A stretch of 64,000 bases of DNA from Trichoderma breve (taxonomy: Eukaryota > Ascomycota > Sordariomycetes > Hypocreales > Hypocreaceae), in contig NC_079235.1 in assembly GCF_028502605.1 (NCBI RefSeq), positions 1,798,001-1,862,000 of the forward strand, given 5' to 3'. The position numbers and the translations under genes were made by a program. Below are positions 13,089 through 25,212 of the stretch, in pieces; position 1 is the first letter of the stretch, and each line of letters opens with the position of its first letter. The notes beneath the pieces were generated by a model. The model saw only the letters and a list, made by a program, of their open reading frames with translations. It was not told the DNA's origin and did not search any database.

Positions 13089-14492
13089 GTTTGTGTATTT
13101 GGAGAAGGATGTTGCAAAAGCTTCAAGGTGGGAGAAGGGATGATATATATATGATCGCCGATGAATTGCCTCCTATACCTGCCAGTATATCTACCGATGT
13201 CGCTCTTACGGTGGTCAGTGGAGGCGGCTAAGATTTCTCCAAGGGAAGTGCGGATAGCTACAGTGGTTGTGCTATAGACTGCTGCTAGCAGTAGTGGCTG
13301 TGGAGGCAAGCTTTCTGCACTGCGACCCAGCAGAACCTTGCCTACCTATCAGCCATTTGGATCCCGCCCGAGATATTGTGTGCCTGTGCTGCTCTCTGAT
13401 ACGTTCCGCGTGGGAGGAGGGATAGCTTCCAACCACCCCAGTATTTGTGGTCTAGGATAGCTTTTTTGCCCCTCAGGGATACAGCTACTGGCCCTAGCTG
13501 CCCCTACCTAACTGCCGTTCCATCCTCTACGGAACACTATCCGTTCAATGGCCCTTCTTCGTGTATGAACATGATGCCAGGTCTGAAAATTCCTGCTGGG
13601 TTCGGATCATTGCTTCCAGGCATCCTCCAATTTTAGAGTGGATAGCCGGGTTAGCGTGACCCTCGTCTGGAAAACGAAGCCACTTGTGCATCAGGCAGCA
13701 GAATTAAAAGACCCCCCAAGGGCATGAGCTGGGGAATTTGATGCTAAGCACTACTACCTAACCCAGTGGGTAATACTATCGTGGAGGGATCATGTGTCTC
13801 CCTTTTGCATTTGTATTTCAATTTGTCGAGGATATCCAGGGCTCTGGGCGGGCGCGTTATCTCACAATCTTTGCCGTTTGGGATAATTGGTAGCATTGTA
13901 GAACGGAGAGTGTCATCACGATCTTGATCTCCAATTCTCCCCGCCAACGCTTCACATTATCTGTTACGCAACTGACCACGTTCCATCCCACGCCGAGCCT
14001 GGGCAAAAGGCGCCGAATAAAAGTTTTCAAATAGAATCACAGATGTCAATTGATATATATAGCTACCAGTAGCTGGGCTCAATAAGGCCGGTGCTTCATA
14101 TCGGGGGAAAACGTCTATTAACTCCTTGTCCCCCCCACGCTATAGGGTAACCCTCTTGGTACTTGATTGGGAGCTTCACCGAGAACTATCAAGGATACCA
14201 TGTAGGAACGGCACCGAGAGGCGCTTATGCCAGCTATTGCCAGCTCTCACACACGTCTTATTGATCCCGTGCCGTCCAAGGTCGGTGGTCTAAGCACAAA
14301 GAAGAGAAAAAAGGTCTTGGTTGACAATGTTGTGCGGGGCATTTTTCTGGTAACTGCGGGGCAATTCGAGCTAGAGCAACAAGCAAGGTATACGGAAGAA
14401 ATACTTCCTGGCTCAATATCGACATCGCCTTGTCGAAAATTCTAGTAGCCCGATGACTTGTCCACCACTACCTGCTAGGGTCGTGAATCGAT
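13089..14492. other. Divergent intergenic region between the SDR gene and gcn1
   Basis: A 1.4-kb gene-free stretch holding both promoters. Only short, unconvincing open frames occur (for example 13744-13947 minus, 14227-14445 plus). TATATATA-like sequence lies near 13145 and 14052. Nothing else recognised. Confidence 0.5.
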
Positions 14493-17400
14493 ATGTCTGA
14501 ACATGCCCCCAGCAGCAACGCTGCCGAGGGCTCTATCGACCTGTCTCTATCTGCGCAGGCTCTAGCCTCGTCGTCCCCCGCGGTGCGCATCGCTGAGCTG
14601 CACCTTGTGGGAGAGGCAGCGGCTCGGAAAAGTAACATCCCACTGGCTTCAATTCGATACATCTCGGGTTAGCTGACTACTTCCTTAGCATCTGACGACG
14701 AATTCTCCTCCAAGGCTCTACAGCTCCTCTTCAACACCCATGCAGCTTACCAGGACCGCGAGTCTCGACTGGCAGCCCAGAAATGCCTGGTATCCATCGT
14801 CACGAGAGAGGCCAGTTCCTCAACACTGCAACTATTAGTGAAAACTCTACGACAAGAGTCCTCGAAGCAGGGTATTGCTACGTCGAGCGCCTTTGTCTTG
14901 GTCGAGTGGTGCAGTGTTCTGCTTCAAAACCTAACCGAACCTTCGTGGAAAGAATGTGGAAGTGAAATTCTATTGGCATATGCAGATGTCCTGGAGAAAT
15001 GTTTACGACCGTCTTCGAAGCCTACGCTGGCACACTCAGCCATAATAGTCACTCGAAGGGGTTTTCGAAAACTTTTCAGCTCCCCAACCCTGGGGCCCGA
15101 GAATTTAACCGATGCTGTGACCAATTTGACGTCCAAACGCAGTACGCCGTCGGCAAAAAACTCTGTTATTCTCGGAATCATTGCCGGAGTTGCTGCTCGT
15201 CGGCCCGCAGTACGACCTACGCTGGAAACTCTTAAGCCTCTGTATTACGAGTTTTACAACCGTGAGATCCTGGGCTCTAGGACTGCGCTATCAGGGCACA
15301 TTTCCGCCGGACTGGGCGATTTCTTCTTAAGCTTTGCAACACTTGATGAACTTCAGACTCAAGTTGCCCCAGTTCTGGAGAAAAGCTTGCTTCGTACACC
15401 AGAAGTTATTTTGGACGGTGTTCTCCAAAGCCTAGTGAAAGATTTGCCTACCGAATTTGATCTCTCAGACTTGCTGGCCGGCAAGCTCCTGAAGCAGTTA
15501 CTTTCAAATGTCAAATCTACCAATGCTTTGATACGCGCCGGTGTTCTCTCGTCTTTCCGCGCCATTATTGCAAAATGCCACAACGCAGGCTCAGTCGACC
15601 AAATTATCGAGGAGATCGGGAACCCCCTGAAAACGGGCAAGCTGGCCTCCGCTGATCAGCGCATTCTTCATGCAGAAATGCTAGAAGCTGTTCCCCTGTC
15701 TTGCCCAAATGCCCAAAAGACGACTACTATTTTGGCAGCCGTTGCTGGCAAGGAAGGAAACGATGTAGCCTTGGCCGCTGAGACGTTGACACTCTGTCGA
15801 GCCATTAATGTATTGATTAAGGGCGACAGCGAAATCTCGCAGCCCGTCCTAAGCGCATTGCTTAAAGGATTGGCAGACAAGAAGGCAACAACTCGCAAAA
15901 TTTGGCTTCTTCGTGTAGCTTCTGTCTTCCGGACCATAGATGGCCTAGACCTGAACGCTGCGTTGACCTCGTTCACGGAAGCTGTCATTCCAAAATTCAT
16001 CGACAATTTCCGTGAAGTTGTTGCCAACCCTACACTGACTGCCCAGAGTGGGACAATTGTTGGAGCGTATATTCTTACTGCTCTAACCCCTGTTTTGCAA
16101 CAGTGGTCCACTGGCTCGAAGATTGAAGCAGATCTATTGAAGTTGTCGACGCCATCTCCTGCTCTAACCTCATCACAATCCTTTCTTTTGAACCCCAAAA
16201 TATTCAGTAAGATTGGAAGTGAGGAAGACTTCGATTGGTTCCGTCTTGCTTTGTGTTCTGTTGCAGCGGGACTGAGCACAAATACCGCGAAAGAGATCGT
16301 TCTTGCGTGGTCAGAAGCCATGATATATATAGTTACAGTCTCAACTGTACCATCAAACGTGCGACAAGAAAGTGCAAAATCCCTCACCTCCCTTTATGCT
16401 CAGAACCCTAGCATTATGGCAGATATCGTTATCAATGGCCTGTGGGCGCATTTGACGCAGACCATCAATGCCGGGGATAAAGATTCGACAACTGAGACGC
16501 GTGATTTGATTAAAGTTATAAAGTCGATTTGTATCAGCTCCAAGGAGTTGGAGGCACTCGGGGGTAGCGCCTCGCAGGAGATGCTGGAGCAGCAAGCTTG
16601 CTCCCTACTCATTATCTGCCGTACAGAGCTGATATCGCGAGCCAATTGGATAGACTCCTGTATTCGAATGGGAGTTGACCCTGGAAAACTTGCCGAAAAA
16701 TACGCCGACATATTACTGAATGAGATCAGCGAGCGTACGTCGGTCAATCAAAAGGTACGAGTGTCTATATCTCTCAAGAGTAGAACCGGCACTGACAAGT
16801 ATAATCATAGGTCGATGTTATTCGGATTGCTGCATACAATGCAGCAGCAGAATTGGCCTTCGTTGCTCCAGAAACTATCATCCCTCGGCTGATAGATCTT
16901 ATAACCCAAGATCTAGATCCGCAACCGGTAAAGGCAATTGGACCAGTTGACGCTGCAATTTTTAGAACCCAAGAAGGTACCTGCTTCGTGGATGTACTGA
17001 GCAAAAAAGGCCAAAACGACACTCCAAATAAGAATACCAAGGATTACGACATCGTGAAATGGGAAAAGGAACTGAGAGACCAACTTGAGAAAAAGAAGGG
17101 CCCACAAAGAAAGCTCACTGCTGAGGAAACGTCCAAAGTGAACGCTCAGTTGAAGAAAGAGGCTCAGATACGAGCATCAGTCCAATCAATCGAAGCCAAA
17201 CTTCTTCGCAGCATCGGGATTATACACTCTTTGGCGGTTGGACCACCCACTGATGCGTCACTTTGGCTTGGTTCAGCCATCAACTCACTTCTTGCTGTTA
17301 TGGAAGCTGGCGCGAACCTCATTATAGGCGATGCCGCCTCCAAAGTCTACATCACCTGCGCTGAGAAAGTGAGTTCTAGGCTGGGAGCAACTCGCCCTGC

Positions 17401-20400
17401 TATTGGAATCGCCACACTCAGGCTTCGAGGGCTATCCTTGGAGGGGACCTATGGAGACGAATCACTCGCCGACCTTGCAACAAGGGTACTCTATCGCCTC
17501 CGCTTTGCTGGTGAGCAGCGGCCCTTTGATGCGGTATCATTAATATACATCTTCCCACTCCTCTTTCATGTCTTGAGAGAGGGGGGTGTTGGAGAGACCT
17601 TAGATGATCGGGATACCCAAATCGTGCTGGCCGTCGAGTTTATCTCATTTCACAGCATTACTTTTGCTGATGAGTCAATACCTCGCACAGAACTCCTGGA
17701 TGTCCTTATCCAATCAATGCAAAGCCATGCTCAACATTACAAAATCATCAAAGACTGCTTTTCTGACATCTGCCGATGCATTGCACCTAACATCACTGCT
17801 GATGAAATGCTGGTCCTTGCTCGGGGAGTTACGGTACCACAAGCAAACGTCAGAACCGCTGTTTTGCAGTCTATTAGTGCAGACATTGATATGAGTGAAC
17901 TCGGCTACAGCAGCGAGATTTGGCTTGCAAGCCATGACGATATTGAAGAAAATCAAGAGCTCGGAATGGAGATATGGGAAGAGAGCGGATTTAAACTCAA
18001 TGCTGAGGTGCCCTTACTCATGGTGCCGTTCTTGAACAGCAAAGATGGGCAACTCCGACGGGCAGCAGCACGTTCACTTTCGAAGGCAGCGGCAGTTTAC
18101 AAGGAAAGCCTTCTTACTGTGATTCCAGCATTGCAGTCTATCTATCTGGAGATGGCGAAGCCAAAAGTCCAACTTCTTGACGAATTCGGGATGCCAAAGA
18201 AAATGGACTTGTCTGACCCATGGGAAGCGCGGCATGGTATAGCAACTGCCATCAAAGAACTGGCAAACATCTTAGAATCTACACAAGTTGGTCCTTTACT
18301 CGATTTTCTGATCCAGTCTGGACCTTTGGCAGACAAAAATGCCTCCGTTAGAACGGAAACACTTGATGCTGCTATTCGGGTCATCGAATTCCAAGGAGGC
18401 AACATAATTGACGAGCTGATGAAGAAGTTCGAAACGACCCTGGAGCAGCCTGACAAGAATAGCGACGAAGTGGATCGTGTCAACGAGGCGGTGGTTATTA
18501 TGTATGGTGCCCTGGCTCGCCACCTTCAGCCGGGGGACAAAAAGATTCCCGTTGTGATTGAGCGTCTCTTGGCAACCTTGAGTACACCCTCTGAGATGGT
18601 CCAATATGCCATTGCCCAATGTTTACCTCCTCTGATCAAAGCCTATCCGTCAAAGTTGTCCGAATATATACAGCAAATGATGCACGAGCTTCTGAACTCC
18701 AAGAAGTATGCCACCCAACGAGGAGCCGCCTACGGTCTGGCAGGATTGATCCTTGGTAGCGGCATATCTACTATCAAAGAACTCCGAATCATGTCAGATC
18801 TCAGAGGAGCTATGGAAAATAAGAAGGATTCACACCAAAGAGAGGCTGCTCTTTTGGCTTTTGAACTTTTTTCCACTATGCTTGGCCGCCTTTTTGAACC
18901 ATACGTCATTCAAATAGTGCCGTTGCTTCTGAGCGGATTTGGAGATGCTAATGCAGATGTCCGAGATGCTTGCTTGGCAGCCGCGAAAGCTTGCTTTGGT
19001 AATCTGAGCTCGTATGGTGTCAAGAAGATCATGCCAACGCTTTTGGAGGGACTTGATGATCAACAATGGCGTAGCAAGCGAGGTGCTTGCGATCTTCTCG
19101 GTGCAATGGCATACCTTGATCCAAACCAACTCGCGACCAGTTTGCCGGACATCATTCCTCCCTTAACCGGTGTGCTTAACGATAGTCACAAGGAAGTGAG
19201 GGCCGCCGCCAACCGAAGCTTGAAGAGATTTGGTGATGTCATTAACAATCCAGAAGTAAAGAGTTTGGTGGATGTGATTTTGAAAGCTCTCAGTGACCCA
19301 ACCAAATACACCGATGAGGCATTGGAGTCATTGATCAAGGTTCAGTTTGTGCATTACCTTGACGCCCCTTCTCTGGCCTTGATCACCCGAATCCTTCAAC
19401 GCGGTCTAGGCGATCGCTCCAACACAAAGCGCAAGGCAGCGCAGGTGATTGGCAGTCTAGCCCATCTGACAGAAAAGAAAGACATTGTCATGCATTTACC
19501 GGTCCTCGTTTCCGGGCTCAAGATTGCGGCTGTTGACCCGGTACCAACAACTCGAGCGACAGCATCCAGAGCTCTCGGCTCCTTAGTTGAAAAGCTGGGA
19601 GAGGACGCATTGCCCAACTTAATCCCCGAGTTGATGCAGACTTTGAAGTCGGATACTGGCGCTGGTGACCGATTAGGATCCGCACAGGCTTTGAGTGAAG
19701 TCCTAGCAGGTTTGGGCACGAGCAGACTCGAGGAAACCTTGCCAACCATTCTTCAAAATGTAGAGTCCTCTAAGCCTGCAGTCCGCGAAGGTTTCATGTC
19801 TCTCTTCATTTTCCTCCCAGTTTGTTTTGGCAACAGCTTTTCTGCATATCTGGGCCGTATAGTCCCTCCTATTCTCGCCGGTTTGGCAGATGACGTGGAG
19901 TCTATCCGCGAAACAGCTCTTCGCGCTGGACGGCTGCTTGTCAAAAATTTTGCAATTCGAGCTGTCGATCTTCTTCTACCTGAATTGGAGCGAGGCCTGG
20001 CAGATGACAGCTACAGAATTCGTCTTAGCTCTGTTGAGCTTGTTGGCGATCTTCTCTTCAACCTCACAGGTGTGAAAGCTGGTGCTGAACCAGGAGACGA
20101 GGAAGATGAGAATGCCAAAGAGGCAAGTGCTTCCTTGAAGGAAGTGCTTGGGGAAGAGAAGCGAAACAAGATCTTGTCAACTCTTTATATTTGCCGATGC
20201 GACACTGCTGGAGCGGTTCGTTCCGCTGCGATTTCAGTGTGGAAAGCTCTGGTCCACAGCCCCAGGACATTGAAGGAGCTGGTGCCAACCCTTACAAGTC
20301 TTCTGATCAAGCGACTTGGAAGCTCCAACATGGAGCATAAAGTTATTGCCAGTAACGCGCTCGGTGAGCTGATTCGGAAAGCTGGCGACGGTGTCCTCGC

Positions 20401-22671
20401 CACTCTCCTGCCCACTCTAGAGATGGGGTTGCAAACTTCAACAGATACGGATGCAAAGCAGGGCATATGTCTTGCTTTGCGCGAGCTTATTTCATCTGCG
20501 TCACCAGAATCTCTTGAGGACCATGATAAGACACTCATTTCTGTTGTCCGCACTGCACTCATAGACTCAGATGCGGAGGTTAGAGAGGCTGCCGCCGAGG
20601 CGTTTGACTCCCTTCAACAGATATTTGGCAAGCGGGCAGTTGATCAAGTTCTTCCCTTCCTGCTCAATCTCCTGCGATCCGAGAATGAAGCAGATAATGC
20701 TCTATCGGCACTTCTCACGCTGTTAACCGAGGCTACCCGGTCCAACATCATTCTGCCCAATCTCATCCCAACTCTAACAACTCCACCGATATCAGCGTTT
20801 GATGCAAAGGCTCTGGCTTCCCTATCTAAGGTTGCTGGTGCATCTATGAACCGCCGTCTCCCCAACATCATTCAGTCGTTGATGGAGAATGAGATCAATT
20901 GTAGCGATGACGATTTACGTGAGGAGCTGGCGACATCATTCGACACCGTGATTCAGTCGATTGACGAATACGATGGCCTCAATACCGTGATGAATGTTCT
21001 TCTCAGTCTCCTTAAGCATGAAGATCACCGGCGGAGAGCTGCCACAGCTCGACACATGGGTAACTTTTTCGCTGTTTCTAGTGTGGACTACTCTCGTTAT
21101 AACCAGGATATTATTCGATCATTGTTGAATTCGTTTGATGACGGAGACTCGGATGTGGTGAAGGCTTCTTGGGCTGCTCTCGCCGAATTCACGAAGAGAC
21201 TTAAAAAGGAAGAAATGGAATCGCTCGTTTTGTCAACCCGACAAACACTTCAGCGTGTTGGCGTTGCAGGTGCTAACTTGCGAGGATTTGAGCTTCCTAA
21301 GGGAATTAGTGCTATACTGCCAATCTTCCTACAGGGCCTCATTAACGGAACTGTTGATCAAAGAGTACAAGCGGCACTTGGTATCTCGGATATCGTGGAC
21401 CGTACAAGCGAAGCGTCGCTGAAACCATTTGTTACTCAAATCACAGGCCCGCTCATTCGTGTAGTTTCAGAACGTGCTACAGAGGTCAAATCGGCTATTT
21501 TGCTCACGCTCAACAACTTACTCGAGAAGATGCCGACGGCACTTAAGCCGTTCTTACCTCAACTCCAGCGCACTTTTGCCAAATCTTTGGCGGACACATC
21601 TAGCGAAGTTTTGAGGACTAGAGCCGCAAAGGCTTTGGGGACTTTGATCAACTACACGCCTCGAATCGATCCTTTGATAACCGAGTTGGTTACAGGAGCA
21701 AGGACAACTGATCCCGGTGTGAAGACGGCAATGTTCAAGGCCTTGTATGAAGTTGTCAGCAGAGCTGGCGCGAACATGGGCGAATCCTCCAGATCAGCTA
21801 TCCTGTCATTGATTGACTCGGACGCTGATGAGAAAGATGATGCCATGGTAGTCACCAATGCAAAGCTTCTCGGTGCCTTGATTAAGAATGTGGCCGAGGA
21901 TGTTGCCATAAGCCTGCTCCGGAACAGAGTCCTTACTCCTCAGCCAACTCACTCATCTACCTTGGCTTTGAACTCTGTGTTGGTTGAATCGCCAAGTATC
22001 TTGCAGTCAAGTGGTATCATTGATGAGCTGCCAAGCTTGCTCTGTGGGGGCATGAGTGATAAAAGAGTAAGTTTGCCTTTAACCCCCCCTTTGTTATCCC
22101 TAATCTCATAAATTTCGTGTAGCCATATATTGCGGACAACTTCATTCTTGCCACGGGAAAACTTCTGCTCTCATCACCCCCCAAGTCATTCGATGACATC
22201 AAGCAGATATTCGACACATTGGCAGTTGTCATCCAACCTGGAAATGCCACAGACTCACGACGGCTGGCGCTGGTCATTATTCGAACGTTGAGCAGAAAAA
22301 ACGCCGATTTAGTACGACCTCATGTGCCACTTTTGGCACCACCGATTTTCGCCAGTGTCAGGGATCCAGTGATACCCGTGAAGCTATCTGCTGAAGCAGC
22401 ATTCATTGAGTTATTCAGCGTCGCAGATGAAGAGGGCCGGATATTTGATAACTATATGGCGGGCCCGGGCAATGATCTACCGCCAAATGTTAAGAGAAGC
22501 ATGGGCGACTACTTCAAACGAGTTGCCATGAGGCTTGGCGTCCAAGCTCGAGAGCGGAGGGAGGCCGAAGGTGGGCAAGGAAGCTTAGGCCTGTCCAATG
22601 ATGAGGTTGAAGATGAGCGGGAGATATGGAGCGTGGGGAAAGTGGAAATTGATGGAGAGACCTTTGCATAA
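14493..22671 (+). CDS. gcn1: Gcn1, translational regulator and Gcn2 activator (HEAT-repeat protein)
   Basis: Gcn1 sits on translating or collided ribosomes with Gcn20 and passes the uncharged-tRNA/starvation signal to the eIF2alpha kinase Gcn2. Four exons: 14493-14631, 14689-16754, 16811-22066, 22123-22671, giving 2669 aa, the usual size. HEAT repeats run through nearly the whole chain. The central part carries the eEF3-like HEAT region (for example YATQRGAAYGLAGLILG, QQWRSKRGACDLLGAMA, PDIIPPLTGVLNDSHKEVR), followed by the Gcn2 RWD-binding part. The start MSEHAPSSNA was chosen because its short first exon ends in a donor (A|GTAACA) that splices in frame into TSDDEFSSKALQLLF. The second junction restores SVNQK-VDVIRIAAYNAAAELAF. 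C-terminal exon 4 begins at PYIADNFILATGK. Confidence 0.95.
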
Positions 22672-23286
22672 GCAGATACATGCCCAAGAAAGGTGGCAGG
22701 ATTGTATCAGTATCTATTGACGCGATAGAAAAAAGCAATCATGTAGAATACTTGGGATGAGATGTAATTAACTACACATGTTGTGTGGGCATTCATTGTA
22801 TTTAAGAAGACTGTATGAATGATTGTGAGAGGTAGAATAATCAGGCTATTCTTGATTATTCTTGGCTCAATGGGGGCTTGTTCGTGTAAAATAGAGGTAC
22901 AGAAATCAATATATCCAGAGACTAATAAGGTCCTCTTCATATCTCAAGTACAACAGAGACGGCGTTGTGATGACTGTGCTGTGATAATACTATACCACTA
23001 AGTACGTGAGTGAAACTTAGGGCGCGAATGTCGAGATTACGTCAAACTGTTCAGAGAGTCACGTGATACGATTAATGCAAGTGCCAGACTAAGTACTTTT
23101 CAGAGCCCTCGCTTAGCCCACTCTTTGAAAGTGTGCTAAATTCCGGGCCTAGTGCACGTGAACCCACAAACTTTGAGCAGAACTGCTACGAGCCTCTGGA
23201 AATTCTGGCCTCGTAAACCCTCCCCCCAAACTTCATCCAACCTCATCGCCATCGAGGGCCGGCCATCAATACCGAAATTATTCAAG
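22672..23286. promoter_or_regulatory. gcn1 3' flank and rpl19 promoter with CACGTG boxes
   Basis: A 615-bp gap between tandem genes. The palindrome TCACGTGA lies at 23059-23066 and a second CACGTG at 23155-23160, about 220 and 130 bp before the rpl19 start. CACGTG is the core site of bHLH factors such as Cbf1, so they are candidate promoter elements. Confidence 0.45.
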
Positions 23287-24063
23287 ATGTAAGCCTATAT
23301 TCTACTGCCGTTGGATGGATAGCAACTGGGCGATGAAGACGATGGTTCTTGATTGAGCTCAAATCTTTTGGCTGGCAAGAGATGTGGTGCTGACACAAGT
23401 TTTTTTCTTTGCGATTTAGGGTCAACCTGCGAACTCAGAAGCGCCTTGCCGCGTCGGTCATTGGCTGCGGCAAGCGCAAGATCTGGCTTGATCCCAGCGA
23501 GCAGAGCGAGATTTCAAACGCCAACTCTCGCCAGACCATCCGAAAGCTCGTCGCCGATGGCCTCATTATCCGAAAGCCGGTGACGATGCACTCGCGATCC
23601 CGCGCCCGCGAGCTCAACCTGTCCCGAAGAGAAGGCCGACACCGTGGATTCGGTAAGAGAAAGGGTACTGCCGACGCTCGTATGCCCACTCAGGTCCTCT
23701 GGATGCGCCGCCTTCGAGTCCTCCGACGCCTCCTGGTCAAGTACCGTGCCAGCGGCAAGATCGACAAGCACCTCTACCACGAGCTCTACCACCTGAGCAA
23801 GGGTAACACATTCAAGCACAAGCGTGCTCTGGTTGAGCACGTACGTTTCCACCTTTTCTTATCAGACTTGTGGCTGGCCTCGTGAGAGAAATGCTGTTCT
23901 AACAAATCCCTTTTAGATTCACCGTGCCAAGGCCGAGAAGCAGCGTGAGAAGGCCCTTAAGGATGAGATGGACGCCAAGCGTGCGAAGACCAAGGCTGCC
24001 CGTGAGCGCAAGTTGGAGAGAGTGGCGGCAAAGCGAAATGCCCTGCTGGCGGATGACGAGTAA
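23287..24063 (+). CDS. rpl19: Large-subunit ribosomal protein eL19 (Rpl19)
   Basis: A structural protein of the 60S subunit. Exons 23287-23288, 23420-23840 and 23917-24063 give 189 aa. The first exon contributes only the A and T of the start codon: AT|GTAAGC opens a 131-nt intron ending in ATTTAG at 23419, and the next exon starts G|GTCAACCTG, rebuilding ATG-GTC (Met-Val). This model is forced by the family's invariant [14 protein letters not shown] start, since no other ATG precedes VNLRTQ in frame. Further hallmarks: [42 protein letters not shown], and a lysine/arginine-rich C-terminal helix from [17 protein letters not shown]. Intron 2 (23841-23916) uses GTACGT/TTTTAG. Confidence 0.96.
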
Positions 24064-25212
24064 AACCATTTTGAAGGACATTCTCGGTCTGAGGGGCTGC
24101 ATTTGGAGTCTACGGGTTGGGTTTTTTTTCTACGCCCTTCTGGTTTCTACAGTCGTACCGGTGGGTTTGTGGCATGTAGCATTGAAAAAAAATGAAATGG
24201 TAAATGCTCGAGGTAATTCATTCGTTCAATCTGTGTTGCACTATATCGAGCATTTCGTACCTGTGATAGGCATAGGTACCAGGTATGACTTGATGACTCT
24301 TGGGTGACACTTAGACAGGAGAGATTTGAGATATGGAATGGATGCATGGTTTCTTATAAAGATATCGTATGATTTAGCAACGGTTGAAATGCGGCCTGTA
24401 GAAGAAACAGTGAGATAGAAAATCACATCCAATTTGTTATATCTAATCAGTCCGAGCGCCATTTGGTAGCTAGCGGGGTATGAAATCCTTGGCTGAATCA
24501 GGGTCCCTCGAAGTGCCCCGTTCAAGATAAGGTAGTGAAGAGGCGGCAGAGCAATTCGGCATGCTCCCTCCCGTGAAACGAGAGCGGGATTCCAATGAGC
24601 AGAGCCAACAGCCTCATTTCCCCCAAAAGAGAGTATAAGCACGATGCGTGGACCTGATGGGGAGCTGTGGGGAGGCGGGAAAAGGATAAGCCGACGTGAA
24701 TCGCCAGATGAGCAAGCTTTGGTGGCATGTGCGAGTACATACATACCTCTTCTGTTAATCCAGCTACATCGTTGCTCTGCACCAGCGGTTGAACTTTGTG
24801 GCCGTTGTTGGCCCAGAGTTCACTTAGATAACAGGAATTGAAGACATCCAGCTTGTATTTTCCATTATTTCCACGTAACGGAGTTGTGTGTTATGTAATT
24901 CATTCCACTATAACACAGAAACTATTTGTAACGGTGCACGATCCTGTAGGCGTAGTGCCAGGGCTCGTATGCGGGGGATGGGACGAGACTTTTTGGAGGC
25001 GGATAGCCACGGTCAGGCTACGCAGCGCCGCTTTTGAATCGCGCCGATCGGAACTGCATGTGCGGCAAGCATCGCCGGTATATTCCAGGGTTTTTCTATT
25101 CTGTCATAAGCTTCGCAGGCCCAACTTCTTGCTTGTGCCGTCTCTTGTTGTCTCTTTTTTCCCCTCCCCTCTTTCGCCATTGACAGGCTGGTCCGTTTGT
25201 TCAACGCCCATC
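24064..25212. other. Intergenic region, rpl19 3'UTR and SHMT promoter
   Basis: About 1.15 kb. An open frame on the minus strand (24241-24744) has no recognisable protein features. The last 100 bp before the SHMT ATG are pyrimidine-rich (CTTGTTGTCTCTTTTTTCCC-like), usual for fungal core promoters and leaders. No RNA gene recognised. Confidence 0.5.

Noticed and set aside
15668..16387. 239-codon minus-strand frame within gcn1
   Set aside because: Antisense shadow of HEAT-repeat coding sequence.
24241..24744. 167-codon open frame on the minus strand in the rpl19-SHMT gap
   Set aside because: No domain, odd composition, lies in 3'UTR/promoter DNA and overlaps other equally long random frames.
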